A DNA stretch of 64,000 bases from Micromonospora rhizosphaerae (GCF_900091465.1 NZ_FMHV01000002.1:5518001-5582000); one strand, 5' to 3'. Positions 1-8,547 are shown, counted from the stretch's first letter. Notes: a model not told the origin generated them from the letters alone. Made by a program: numbers and translations.

Positions 1-1078
1 GGGCAAGCGCGTGGGGATGCCTCGGCAGAAGTCCAAGCACAAGGCCCGGCTCGCCTGCCGGTTCACCACCGGCACCATCCGGGTAGAGCCGGACCGGCGG
101 CACGTCACGCTGCCACGGCTCGGGACGATCCGCACCCACGAGTCCACCCGCAAGCTGCAACGCCGCATCGCGAACGGTACCGCCCGCATCCTGTCCGCCA
201 CGGTCAGGTTCGAGCGGGGCCGGTGGTTCGTCTCCTTCCAGGTCGAGATCCAGCGTGCCGCCGACCGCGCTGCGGCGCGCCCAGACGTGGCGGCAGGTGT
301 GGACCTGGGCGTGAAGTGCCTCGCGGTGATCGCCGACAGCCAGGGCACGGTGCGGTTCGTGCCGAACCCGGCGCACTACGACGGCGCGCTCACGCAGCTC
401 AAGCGGCTCTCCCGGCGGCTGGCCCGCCGCCGGGGGCCGGACCGGCGCACCGGACAGGAGCCGTCCGGGCGGTGGCTCGCCGCGAACACCGAGCGCAACC
501 GCGTGCACCACCGGGTGGCGAATCTACGCGCTGATGCCCTGCACAAACTCACCACCGGCATCACCGCCGAATACGGCAGCGTCGTGGTCGAAGACCTCAA
601 CGTGGCCGGCATGCTCCGCAACCGGCGCCTGGCCCGCAAGATCGCCGACGCCGGGTTCGCAGAGATCCGCCGCCAGATCGCCTATAAGACCGACTGGACG
701 GGCGGCACCACCGTGGTCGCTGACCGCTGGTACCCGTCTTCCAAAACCTGCTCGAACTGCGGCGCCGTGAAAGCCAAGCTGCCGCTGCACGTCCGAGTCT
801 TCATCTGCGACGCCTGCGATCTGGTCATTGACCGGGACGAGAACGCAGCCCGCAACCTCGCCGCCCTCGCGGCGGCAGTAACAACGGGTACCGGAGTGGC
901 CGGAGACCCGGGCGTGCCAGCGCCGAAACCGCGTGAAGCCGACCAGAAGACCCGCGCCACCACCCGTAGCCGCAAGGCCACGGGTGGGCGGGCAGGTGGC
1001 GCAACCCTGCCACACCAACGGCAGCAGGAAACGCGAGACCGTCATCAGGACACCGAAACGCAACACGCACTCCGGTGA
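1..1078 (+). CDS. tnpB: TnpB-family RNA-guided nuclease of an IS200/IS605-type element, 5' partial
   Basis: The frame is open at the window edge, so the N-terminus lies outside. Counting from the GTG at 11, a RuvC-like triad is visible: Asp98 in VDLGVK, Glu194 in VVVEDLNVAG and Asp in DRDENAARN near 274-276. A zinc ribbon has CSNC at 247-250 and CDAC at 266-269. In this family the protein is a DNA nuclease guided by an RNA made from the 3' end of the element. The C-terminal 65 residues are basic and low in complexity and overlap strong RNA hairpins, which fits a guide RNA overlapping the coding 3' end. No tnpA is in the window. The nuclease core looks intact, so activity is possible. Confidence 0.9.
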   Translation, partial: GKRVGMPRQKSKHKARLACRFTTGTIRVEPDRRHVTLPRLGTIRTHESTRKLQRRIANGTARILSATVRFERGRWFVSFQVEIQRAADRAAARPDVAAGVDLGVKCLAVIADSQGTVRFVPNPAHYDGALTQLKRLSRRLARRRGPDRRTGQEPSGRWLAANTERNRVHHRVANLRADALHKLTTGITAEYGSVVVEDLNVAGMLRNRRLARKIADAGFAEIRRQIAYKTDWTGGTTVVADRWYPSSKTCSNCGAVKAKLPLHVRVFICDACDLVIDRDENAARNLAALAAAVTTGTGVAGDPGVPAPKPREADQKTRATTRSRKATGGRAGGATLPHQRQQETRDRHQDTETQHALR

Positions 1079-1113
1079 CACCGTTACGGACCTTTCCAGC
1101 CGAAAGGCTGGGA
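961..1113 (+). ncRNA. Putative omega (guide) RNA scaffold and right end of the tnpB element
   Basis: A hairpin at 961-986 has 11-base arms (one mismatch) closed by a GCAA tetraloop. A second, 1096-1111, has CCAGCC and GGCTGG arms around a GAAA tetraloop. Between them is a GC-rich stretch with a further weak hairpin. TnpB elements transcribe an omega RNA from this place, overlapping the tnpB stop (1076-1078), and the guide would be the flanking DNA after about 1113. The position, the tetraloops and the interrupted gene next to it support the call; the exact ends are inferred. Confidence 0.55.
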
Positions 1114-1863
1114 TTGCTGATACCCGACTACGGAATCAGCAACGGCGTCAGTGCTGCCCTCGTAGACCATGTAGTAGTACGAGCCCTTCTTGACTATGTC
1201 CCGTTTCCCGATCGTGCCGGCGTCCCACGAACCGCCCGGGCCAGTGCTCAGCACCGGGTTGCTGCCGCTCTTCGAGAGCGAGGTGAGGCTCGCTCCGCTG
1301 GCGAAGCCGACGCGCACGTCCGTGCCGTCGTACCCGTGGTAATAGAGGTGCCAGGTACCGTTCTCGTACCACAGGTTCGGCGTACTGATGTTCGCCGACT
1401 CCCACCCAGACGGGTTGTGCGTGAGGATCCGTCCGGCCTTCGTGAAGGTGACCCCGTCGGTCGACGTTGCCAGGCCGATGTCACCCGGGTTGGCGGGGTT
1501 GAAGCCAGCTCCCTCGTACACGAGGTAGAACGTGCCATTCACGTACGCCACGCCAGGGAAGCTCGCGATCCGGTCGTCCCAGGAGCCGGAGGGCCCGGTG
1601 TTGAGCACGATGCCGTGGTCGGTCCAGTTGACACCGTCGGTGGACGTAGCGAGGGCGGTTGCGAAGGTGCCGTCGGGCTTGTTCTTGATGTAGTACGCCC
1701 AGATCTCTCCGCCGATAGTGACCGTGGAGATGAAATGCATGTTGAACGGGACGGGCCACGCACACGTGGCGCCCCAGTCGTGCGCAGCGAATGGAGCGTT
1801 CGTCCTGGCGCGGCATCCTCGGGGTCGTGATATAGATCGCGATCTGTCAGTTAGAGTAGCCAT
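1084..1863 (-). pseudogene. Beta-propeller glycoside hydrolase-like protein, 3' truncated by the tnpB element
   Basis: The reading frame shows repeated propeller blades (ATSTDGVNWTDHG, ATSTDGVTFTKAG, LWYENGTWHLYYHGYDG, YYYMVYEG) as in GH43/GH32/GH130-like enzymes that cut or bind plant-type glycans. The last residues, from about QPFGWKGP, are encoded by the end of the insertion sequence, so the natural C-terminus is missing. The ATG at 1863 lies six bases from a LacI-type operator and no signal peptide is visible, so the N-terminus may also be altered. It is divergent from the LacI gene and was probably part of the same sugar regulon. The exact substrate cannot be told. Confidence 0.65.
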
Positions 1864-1868
1864 AATCT

Positions 1869-1880
1869 GACAACGTTGTC
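1869..1880. promoter_or_regulatory. LacI-type operator O1, perfect 12-bp palindrome
   Basis: GACAACGTTGTC is a perfect palindrome just upstream of the truncated glycosidase gene. A near-identical copy (11 of 12) stands before the sugar-binding-protein gene and a weaker copy before lacI. A central CG step is typical of LacI-family operators. Confidence 0.75.
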
Positions 1881-2019
1881 TAGAGTCGAACCCCGCACCG
1901 AGGTCGCAGTACGTGGCGCGGAAAACACAAGCTGCGCGGGCCGCGGCGGGGTCGACGACGGAACGTGCGACAGCAGCGACGGTTCGCAGCCGCGTGCGAT
2001 CATGGGCGGGCGCTAGCGT

Positions 2020-2031
2020 GACAACGTACGA
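2020..2031. promoter_or_regulatory. Degenerate LacI-type operator O2 before the regulator gene
   Basis: GACAACGTACGA keeps the first eight bases of the palindrome found at 1869 and 3232. It ends 18 bases before the lacI start at 2050, a position suited to autoregulation. Only the left half is well conserved. Confidence 0.45.
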
Positions 2032-2049
2032 ATGCGATGGAGGCGGCGC

Positions 2050-3144
2050 ATGAGGAATCGACGGCCGACGATGGTGGACGTCGCGCGGGAGGCGGGCGTC
2101 GGTCTCAAGACTGTCTCGCGGGTGGTCAACGGCGAATCGGGGGTAAGTCCCGAGATGGTCGACCGAGTCTTCCTGGCCGTCGCCAAGCTGGGCTTCCGCC
2201 GTAACGCGATGGCTCGTGACCTGCGCGCGGGTCGATCCACTGCGAGCGTGGGGCTTGTCATCGAGGATCTCGGCAACCCGTTCTACAGCTCGGTCGCCCG
2301 CGGCGTCGAGCAGCTGACACACGACCGGGACTTCGTGCTCATGACGGCCAGTAGTGAGGAGGATCCTGAGCGGGAGCGCGCGCTCGTGCTCGAGCTGTGT
2401 CAACGACGAGTCGAAGGCATGATCATCGTGCCGACGTCGCTTGATCACAGCTTCCTCCAGGCCGAGATCGAGATGGGCTTGCAAGTCGTTTTCCTCGACC
2501 GGCCGGCGACCGGCATCATCGCGGACACCGTGTTGGTGGACAACCGTGGCGGCGCCGTCGCCGCGACGGACTACCTGCTCGATCGCGGCCACCAGAGGAT
2601 CGCCGTGCTAGGCCACGAGGCGAAAGTCTGGACGATGCGCGAGCGCCTCGCCGGCTTCCGTTCGGCGCTGGCACGCGCGGGCGTCCCGTACCCCGAGGAC
2701 CTGGTCTGCCTCGGCCCGCTCACTCCGGCGGACGCCGCCGCCGCGACAGCTCAGTTGTTGGACGGTGACGACCCGCCGACCGCGTTCTTCGCCTGCAACA
2801 ACCGAATGACCGTGGGTGTGCTCGCCGAGCTGCAGCGGCGCGGCGGCGCGGCGGATGTCTCGGGGTTCGATGACATCGAGACGGCGGGCCTGTTCGCGCA
2901 ACCGCTCGCGCTGGTCTCGTACGACGCCGCCGAGGCGGGCCGGCGGGCGGCCCAACTGCTGCTCGAACGCCTCGATGGCCGGCGCACTCCGCAGCAGGTC
3001 GTCGTCCCCACGACGCTCGTGCACTACGGGTCGGAGACGGCCGGCCGGCGCGCACCCGCCGCGGGCGCCGGCTCGCGCACACCTGGCCCTCGCGCCGCAA
3101 GGGCCGGCACGAGAGCTGGCTCGAGCTCCGCTGCCGGTGTCTAG
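2050..3144 (+). CDS. LacI family transcriptional regulator
   Basis: Sugar-responsive repressor of 364 residues. The N-terminal helix-turn-helix is clear (MVDVAREAGVGLKTVSRVV), followed by the hinge and a periplasmic-binding-protein-like effector domain with GLVIEDLGNPFYSSVARGVE. The start at 2050 is preferred over the upstream ATG at 2032 because GGAGG at 2039-2043 sits at a proper distance and the protein then begins MRNRRPTMVDVA. The C-terminal 30 residues are low-complexity and rich in Ala, Gly and Arg, longer than usual. Three operator-like sites around it point to control of itself, the transporter downstream and the divergent glycosidase. Confidence 0.95.
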   Translation: MRNRRPTMVDVAREAGVGLKTVSRVVNGESGVSPEMVDRVFLAVAKLGFRRNAMARDLRAGRSTASVGLVIEDLGNPFYSSVARGVEQLTHDRDFVLMTASSEEDPERERALVLELCQRRVEGMIIVPTSLDHSFLQAEIEMGLQVVFLDRPATGIIADTVLVDNRGGAVAATDYLLDRGHQRIAVLGHEAKVWTMRERLAGFRSALARAGVPYPEDLVCLGPLTPADAAAATAQLLDGDDPPTAFFACNNRMTVGVLAELQRRGGAADVSGFDDIETAGLFAQPLALVSYDAAEAGRRAAQLLLERLDGRRTPQQVVVPTTLVHYGSETAGRRAPAAGAGSRTPGPRAARAGTRAGSSSAAGV

Positions 3145-3231
3145 CGGCGGGGCCGCTCGCAAGCACCACCGGCGTTAGGTTTCCGGCTCCGGGTCTCGAC
3201 GCCGTAAGGACGAGGTTTCGGCGCATCCGTT

Positions 3232-3243
3232 GACAACGTTATC
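3232..3243. promoter_or_regulatory. LacI-type operator O3 before the sugar ABC operon
   Basis: GACAACGTTATC differs by one base from the perfect palindrome at 1869-1880. It lies 125 bp upstream of the TTG start of the binding-protein gene, overlapping a possible -35 TTGACA at 3230-3235. Binding here would block transcription of the transporter operon. Confidence 0.7.
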
Positions 3244-3368
3244 TACACCGCCCTAGCCTTTGCCGCACCCACACCGGCGAGGCCTCACCAAGCAAGGCCC
3301 CAGCGCCCGCCGAGCGACAGGACCGCCGGGCAAGCCCGCTCGGCGGACCTTCATTCGAGGAGGAACGG

Positions 3369-4880
3369 TTGCGCGGACATACCCGACGACTGGCGGCCGC
3401 AGGCGTGGCTGCCAGCCTCTTCATGCTGACGGCTGCCTGTGGCAGCGACGACGGTGACACGGCGGGCAAGCTCTCCGGCGACCTGCGGGTGCTCGCCTTC
3501 GACGGCACGCCCAACTGGAAGGCGCAGCTCGAGGCCGCGGCCAAGGACTACGAGGCCAAGCACGCCGGCGTCGACATCAAAATCGAGATGGCGCCGTACG
3601 ACGGCTACAAGGACGCCCTCGAGACCCGGCTCGTCTCGCGCACCGCAGCCGACCTCGTGATGGTCGAGCCACCGATGGTGCAGGGGCTCGGTGGGCGCGG
3701 CTTAGCGACCGACCTGACCGGTGCGCTCGGCAAGGCGAATTCGTACGGCGGCACCGGCACCTGGCGTGAGGGCTTCCGCCCGGGCTCGGTGGAGTCGACG
3801 ATGGACAGTGGCAAGGCCGTCATGGTGCCGTGGTCCGCCGTTTGGGTCGGCCTCACCTACAACAAGAAGGCCTACGAGAGGGCCGGCATCACCACGCCGC
3901 CGGCCACCTGGCAGGACTGGATCGCGGCGAACGACAAGCTCAAAGCGAGCGGCCAGGCGCCCATCTACACCGCCATCAAGAACGACGACGCCCAGACGTG
4001 GTGGCTGCTGACCACCATGCTGCAGGCGCTCTACCGGCCCAAGAGCGAGCAGATCAACCTGCGGCACTCCGACGGGTGGAAGTACGACCCCGCGAAAGCC
4101 GCCTCGGGGGCGGGCGAGTCGTACACCCCGGACGAGCTGTACGTCGCCTTCCGCAAGGGTGTCATCGACCCGGCCAAGTCGGCGGAGTACCGCCGCGCGG
4201 TGGAGCTGATGCTGCAGCTCAAGCCGCACCTCAACCCCAATGCGCTCGCCGCAAAGGGGGCGGAGGTCGAGGACAAGTTCGTCTCCGGCGCCAGCGTGCA
4301 GAACCTGACCGGCACCTTCGCGATTCCAGGCATCCTGACGAAGATCGGTGGGCTGGCGACGGATAAGCAGTTCGAGATCGGGGCGACCAACTTCCCCTCG
4401 ATCACCCCGACCGACTTTCCCGGCCTCACCGCAGGTGGCACCAACCCGCTGGCTGGCACGCGGAACGGCTGGATGATCCCGGCTGCCACCAAGCAGAGCG
4501 CACTCGCCGTGGACTTCCTGCAGTTCATCACGAGCCCGGCCCAGGCGAGCAGGATGTGGGCGGCCAAGGGCGACAGCGGGACGACCGCAGGTGACCCGGC
4601 CGAGATCGTCGGTGTGCAGTACCCCGCCTCGTTCACGAAGGTCGACACGACGGCGAAGTTCGCGGAGATCCCGCTGTACGGTTTCGGGATGCCACCCACC
4701 TTCGACACAAAGGACTTCGACCAGTTCATCGCCCAGTGGCAGGGTCTGTGGAGCGGCAAGGCGAGCATCGACCAATTCTTGTCGCAGCGGTCCAAGTCCA
4801 ACCTGGATGCGCTCGAGCGGAACCTCAAGGTGTCCGCTGCTCAGGTAGACCAGGGCTTCATCAAGCGCGAACTCGGATAG
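3369..4880 (+). CDS. Sugar ABC transporter substrate-binding lipoprotein
   Basis: Extracellular solute-binding protein of the carbohydrate (family 1) type, 503 residues. It has a signal peptide with lipobox (LTAAC, Cys at about residue 25), then a mature Asp/Gly-rich linker and the two-lobed fold, for example LVMVEPPMVQGLGGRGLATD and AVWVGLTYNKKAYERAG. Translation very likely starts at TTG 3369, because GAGGAGG at 3356-3362 is six bases upstream. It is the first gene of a three-gene operon with two permeases and follows a LacI operator. No ATPase is encoded nearby, so a shared MsiK-like ATPase elsewhere is expected. The sugar is unknown. Confidence 0.93.
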   Translation: MRGHTRRLAAAGVAASLFMLTAACGSDDGDTAGKLSGDLRVLAFDGTPNWKAQLEAAAKDYEAKHAGVDIKIEMAPYDGYKDALETRLVSRTAADLVMVEPPMVQGLGGRGLATDLTGALGKANSYGGTGTWREGFRPGSVESTMDSGKAVMVPWSAVWVGLTYNKKAYERAGITTPPATWQDWIAANDKLKASGQAPIYTAIKNDDAQTWWLLTTMLQALYRPKSEQINLRHSDGWKYDPAKAASGAGESYTPDELYVAFRKGVIDPAKSAEYRRAVELMLQLKPHLNPNALAAKGAEVEDKFVSGASVQNLTGTFAIPGILTKIGGLATDKQFEIGATNFPSITPTDFPGLTAGGTNPLAGTRNGWMIPAATKQSALAVDFLQFITSPAQASRMWAAKGDSGTTAGDPAEIVGVQYPASFTKVDTTAKFAEIPLYGFGMPPTFDTKDFDQFIAQWQGLWSGKASIDQFLSQRSKSNLDALERNLKVSAAQVDQGFIKRELG

Positions 4881-4951
4881 GCAAGGATCGGGTCCCGGCG
4901 GGGCAGTCGTCCGCCGGGACCCGGCATCCGTCAGCGGGGAAGGGCGACGGG

Positions 4952-5905
4952 ATGACTCAGGTTCTTGACGGGCGGGCGCCCGCCGCGACGGCGTCGCCGC
5001 CGCGTGCCGCGCGCCGCGAGTCGGCAACGACACGCCTGACGCACGCGCTCCTGCCGTACGTTCTGGTCCTGCCTCTCGTCGCCGTGCTTGGCGTCTTCGT
5101 CCTCTACCCGTTCGGTCAGGCAATCTACCGCTCGTTCACGGAGTGGAACGGCGCGAATATCGACGAGTTCGTCGGCCTGGCCAACTACCGGGCGATGTTC
5201 ACCGAAGACCCGCTGTTCTGGCGATCAATCCGCAACGGGAGCCTGCTCACCGTAGCGTTCGTCGCGCAGTCGGTGCTGGTGCCGCTGGGCACGGCCTGGC
5301 TGATCCACCACCTGCGCAGCGACCGGGTCCAGTACTGGCTGCGCATCCTGCTGCTCGTCCCGGCGGTCGTGCCCACGGTCGTCGGTTTCCTGGTGTGGAG
5401 CCAGTTCCTGCAGCCGGACGGGTTGGTCAACCGGCTCGTCGGCGTGGTCGGGCTAGACTCGCTGGGCCACAATTGGCTCGGCGATACGGATGTTGTGCTG
5501 TTCGCGCTGATCCTGGTGGGCTTCCCCTGGCTCAACGGCGCGAACACCCTGATCTACCTGGCGGGGCTGCTGACCATCCCGCGCGACCTCTACGAGGCAG
5601 CTCGCATGGACGGCGCTGGCCGCTGGCGGACCTTCTGGTCGGTTGAGCTGCCGCTGCTACGCGGGCAGACTCGGCTGCTGGTCATCCTCTCGGTCATCCT
5701 CGGCCTGCAGAACTACGACAACGTTTTCCTGCTCACTCAGGGCGGCCCGGCCGACGCCAGCGTGGTACCGGGCCTGCTGCTCTACAACAACGCCTTCCGT
5801 TACGGGCAGTACGGCTACGCGGCCGCGATCGGCGTCGTGCTCTTCGTGGTCATCTTCGTCCTCACGGTGCTCGGGCCGGCTCGGCCCTGGCGAAAGGAGC
5901 ACTGA
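4952..5905 (+). CDS. Carbohydrate ABC transporter permease, MalF-like
   Basis: Inner membrane permease of 317 residues with about six membrane segments and the EAA loop YEAARMDGAGRWRTFWSVELPL, which contacts the ATPase. The start at 4952 (MTQVLDG) is chosen because homologous sequence begins only with the first helix soon after, and a purine-rich GGGGAAGGG lies upstream. It follows the binding protein by 71 bp and precedes the second permease by 3 bp. It forms the import channel for the sugar caught by the lipoprotein. Confidence 0.94.
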   Translation: MTQVLDGRAPAATASPPRAARRESATTRLTHALLPYVLVLPLVAVLGVFVLYPFGQAIYRSFTEWNGANIDEFVGLANYRAMFTEDPLFWRSIRNGSLLTVAFVAQSVLVPLGTAWLIHHLRSDRVQYWLRILLLVPAVVPTVVGFLVWSQFLQPDGLVNRLVGVVGLDSLGHNWLGDTDVVLFALILVGFPWLNGANTLIYLAGLLTIPRDLYEAARMDGAGRWRTFWSVELPLLRGQTRLLVILSVILGLQNYDNVFLLTQGGPADASVVPGLLLYNNAFRYGQYGYAAAIGVVLFVVIFVLTVLGPARPWRKEH

Positions 5906-5908
5906 GCC

Positions 5909-6745
5909 ATGGGTCCGAAGCGGTGGCGGTCGAGCGCCGGCGGCGCCGTGCGGGCACTCATCCTCGTCGTGCTGTTCGGGGCATCGCTCTACCCGATCGC
6001 CTTCGTCGTAATTTCTTCTCTGAAGACGAAGTCGGCGTTCGCCACCAACTACTTCTTGCCCGATCGTCACGTGCACCTCGACAACTACCGCGCTGCGGCG
6101 GGTGAGGTGCTGCCCTCGGTCTGGAACTCGGTGCAGGTCAGCACGGCCACCGTCGCGCTCGTTCTGGCCTGTGGCGTGCCGGCGGCGTACGCGTTCGCCT
6201 GGCGTCGCTTCCGCGGCCAAAAGCTCATCTACACCGTCGCCATCTGCACGATGATGGTGCCGGCCGTGCTCACCTTCGTGCCGATGTTCGTGCTCGTCCG
6301 CGATCTCGGGCTCATCGACACGCAATGGGCCATGGTCCTGCCGTACACCGCGGGAACCGTTGGTCTGTCGGTCTTTCTGCTGCGCGCCTTCTTTCGCGCT
6401 GTCCCCCAGGAGCTGGTCGAGGCGGCGAAGCTCGACGGCTCCGGCGACCTGCGCGTGCTCTGGCACGTGGTGCTGCCGCTGAGTCTTCCGACACTGGCCA
6501 CCCTCGTCACGCTCAACGTGCTGTGGACGTGGAACCAGTTCCTGTGGCCGCTGGTGACGATCAGCTCCGAGGAGCAGCGCCCAGTGCCGGTGGCGCTCGC
6601 GTTCCTCACCGGCGATCGGTACAACGTGGACTACCCCCAGCTGATGGCCGGATACGTGCTCTCCGCCCTGCCGCTGGTCGTCGTGCTGACAATCACGATG
6701 CGGGCGTTCATTCGGGGCATGCTCTCCGGTGCGCTCAAGGCGTAG
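5909..6745 (+). CDS. Carbohydrate ABC transporter permease, MalG-like
   Basis: Second permease, 278 residues, with about six membrane segments and the EAA loop VEAAKLDGSGDLRVLWHVVLPL. GAAAGGAG just before the start at 5909 gives the ribosome site and overlaps the end of the partner gene. It pairs with the preceding MalF-like protein. The operon ends here and is followed by insertion-sequence debris, so downstream genes such as a glycosidase or ATPase may have been lost. Confidence 0.94.
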   Translation: MGPKRWRSSAGGAVRALILVVLFGASLYPIAFVVISSLKTKSAFATNYFLPDRHVHLDNYRAAAGEVLPSVWNSVQVSTATVALVLACGVPAAYAFAWRRFRGQKLIYTVAICTMMVPAVLTFVPMFVLVRDLGLIDTQWAMVLPYTAGTVGLSVFLLRAFFRAVPQELVEAAKLDGSGDLRVLWHVVLPLSLPTLATLVTLNVLWTWNQFLWPLVTISSEEQRPVPVALAFLTGDRYNVDYPQLMAGYVLSALPLVVVLTITMRAFIRGMLSGALKA

Positions 6746-6783
6746 TAGCACCCCAGCCCGCTGATCGACTCGACGTGGGCCTA

Positions 6784-6955
6784 TCACCTCATGGTCCATG
6801 ACGAAGGTCGACCCGGGCGCTTCGGCGCCGGCAGCAACGGCTGCAGCACCGCCCACTGCACGTCGGTCAGGTCGAACCGTCCTGTCACCGTTAGGGTTCC
6901 ACGAGGTCTCCGGTTCGGGTTCTGCTTGGTCGCTGAACCATCTACCGGAGACCTC
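6784..6955 (-). mobile_element. IS5-type insertion sequence remnant: transposase N-terminus and upstream hairpin
   Basis: Reading leftward from the GTG at 6888, a 34-residue peptide (FDLTDVQWAVLQPLLP then KRPGRPSSW) matches the N-terminus of IS5-family transposases and stops at 6784. Upstream, 6903-6914 and 6944-6955 form a perfect 12-bp inverted repeat, GAGGTCTCCGGT and ACCGGAGACCTC. The same arms and a similar loop precede the intact IS5-type transposase at 28477-28533. This is the relic of a related copy. Confidence 0.75.
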
Positions 6956-7039
6956 GCCATATGCCGATCTTCGACGCGCCGAACGGTCACTCCAGCTCGG
7001 GCCCACCGCCGACTCAACACAGGCCCTAGCATCGTCGGC

Positions 7040-7777
7040 ATGGCAACGCGGCTCGTTCAAATCAACATGAAGGCTCGGGACGACTCCGCGCTGGGCGGTT
7101 TCTGGGCGGAGGCGCTCGGCTGGGGAGTCTCCAGCGAGGGACCCGGCGTGACCAACCTCGAACCCGAGGGCTTCGTCTACCCCGACCCCGTCGCTGTCTG
7201 CCTTGACCTCATCGCCTCCCCGGAACCCAAGACGGTGAAGAACCGCGTGCACGTCGACCTCGCCACCACCTCGGCGGCCCATCAGGCGGAGGTGGTCACG
7301 CGCCTGAAGGATCTCGGCGCAACACTCGCCGACGTAGGCCAGGGCGACGTGCCATGGACGGTCATGGCCGACCCAGAGGGCAACGAGTTCTGCGTGCTGG
7401 ACCCCCGACCGCTCTACCGAGACACCGGACCGATCGCCGCGGTAGTGGTCGACTGCGCGGATCCGCGAGCCATGGCCCGCTTCTGGGGCAAGGCCATGGA
7501 CTGGACCCTGCACGAGGTGACCGACCACAACGCGGTACTGCGCTCCGCCAAGGGCATCGGCCCATATCTGCAGTTCCGCCGCACACCCGACGTGAAGACC
7601 GTGTGGAACCGCGTCCATCTCGACGTCCGCCCCTACCCGGGTGACGACCCGGAGGCCGAGGCGGCCAGACTGCGGACTCTCGGCGCCACCGCCATCGACC
7701 TAGGCCACAGCGATGTCCCGTGGACCGTCCTCGCCGACCCGGAAGGCAACGAGTTCTGCCTCCTCGCCCCAGGCTGA
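7040..7777 (+). CDS. Two-domain VOC (glyoxalase/bleomycin resistance-like) protein
   Basis: A 245-residue protein made of two tandem vicinal-oxygen-chelate modules. Each ends in the same signature, DVPWTVMADPEGNEFCVL in the first half and DVPWTVLADPEGNEFCLL in the second, carrying the Glu that usually takes part in metal binding. The start at 7040 is preferred because the open frame upstream lies in IS debris. Such proteins in actinomycetes are cytosolic and mostly of unknown substrate; some bind drugs or act on small oxidised metabolites. No partner gene is adjacent. Confidence 0.85.
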   Translation: MATRLVQINMKARDDSALGGFWAEALGWGVSSEGPGVTNLEPEGFVYPDPVAVCLDLIASPEPKTVKNRVHVDLATTSAAHQAEVVTRLKDLGATLADVGQGDVPWTVMADPEGNEFCVLDPRPLYRDTGPIAAVVVDCADPRAMARFWGKAMDWTLHEVTDHNAVLRSAKGIGPYLQFRRTPDVKTVWNRVHLDVRPYPGDDPEAEAARLRTLGATAIDLGHSDVPWTVLADPEGNEFCLLAPG

Positions 7778-7833
7778 CCCGAACCCTCGTCATCCGCGCA
7801 CTACGGCCACCAGCCCGGACTTTGCGACGCGCC

Positions 7834-7989
7834 CTAGTTGTACAGCCAGATGGCGGCACAGCCGAAACACAGCGCGAGCAGCACGGCCGAGGCGAGCAGC
7901 AGCACGAGCAGCGTGAGCAGTTTGCTGCGTGCCGTCGGCGCAGACGGCCCCGGCGGCGGACTGCCGTCGGTGGACTCGGGGTCGGGCAT
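7834..7989 (-). CDS. Small single-pass membrane protein, 51 residues
   Basis: The frame from ATG 7989 to TAG at 7834 encodes a hydrophilic Pro/Ser/Asp-rich head (MPDPESTDGSPPPGPSAP), a basic turn (ARSK), then one helix of about 23 hydrophobic residues (LLTLLVLLLASAVLLALCFG) and a short tail ending IWLYN. Topology by the positive-inside rule would put the N-terminus in the cytoplasm. It is convergent with the VOC gene, with 56 bp between the stops. No family is recognised and the function is unknown. Regular codon use and the clean membrane segment make it likely to be real. Confidence 0.6.
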   Translation of the reverse strand: MPDPESTDGSPPPGPSAPTARSKLLTLLVLLLASAVLLALCFGCAAIWLYN

Positions 7990-8259
7990 GTCGTGATCAT
8001 GTCAGACCCGCGGTTCCGTGGATCTAGACGGGAGCTCGTCAGGCGTAGCCTCGTCGCCGGCAGTGGCAGTTGCCGGCTTGGCATTGGCGTCGTCGGCGTC
8101 CTCACATCGGCTTCTTATCTACTGGTGCCACGACGGCAGCCCGGCCAGGCTAGGTCGAGGTGACCAGTTGAGGACATCGGCGGCTGACCAGCGCGACCAC
8201 GGACGCTGACGCGTTTTGGAGCTGCCGAAGAGGTCACCGAGTGGTCAGATCGGGAGCCG

Positions 8260-8547
8260 TCAGCCCGAGGTCGCTGGTCGATGCCCGTACCGTTCGGCGG
8301 CGCGCGCCTTGGCCTTTGCGGCCTCCACCTCGCGGTCACGGGGAGGCGCGTTCGTCACGAGGCTGTCCAGTAGGGTTCGGGTGGCCGCCGTGACAGCGCG
8401 GATCGCCTCGTCGAACGCCTCCGCGTTGGCTGCGGACGGCCGTGTCGTGCCGCTGACCTTGCGCACGTATTGGATGGCGGCGGCCTCGATCTCATCGTCG
8501 GTCGCAGGCGGTTCGAAGTTGTGGAGCACGCGAATGTTCCTGCACAT
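8260..8547 (-). CDS. DUF2277 family protein
   Basis: A 95-residue protein beginning MCRNIRVLHNFEPPATDDEI with the later block AAAIQYVRKVSG and DSLVTNAPPRDREVEAAKAK, the hallmark of DUF2277, a common actinobacterial family without known function. The start at 8547 matches the invariant MCRNI N-terminus. It is soluble with an acidic middle and basic end. It stands alone. Confidence 0.9.
   Translation of the reverse strand: MCRNIRVLHNFEPPATDDEIEAAAIQYVRKVSGTTRPSAANAEAFDEAIRAVTAATRTLLDSLVTNAPPRDREVEAAKAKARAAERYGHRPATSG

Noticed and set aside
3702..5123. Minus-strand open frame of 473 codons
   Set aside because: Antisense to the binding-protein gene with typical shadow composition.
5657..7618. 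Very long minus-strand open frame (653 codons)
   Set aside because: It lies antisense to the permeases and the VOC gene, is rich in His, Arg and Gly as GC-rich shadow frames are, and shows no family signature.
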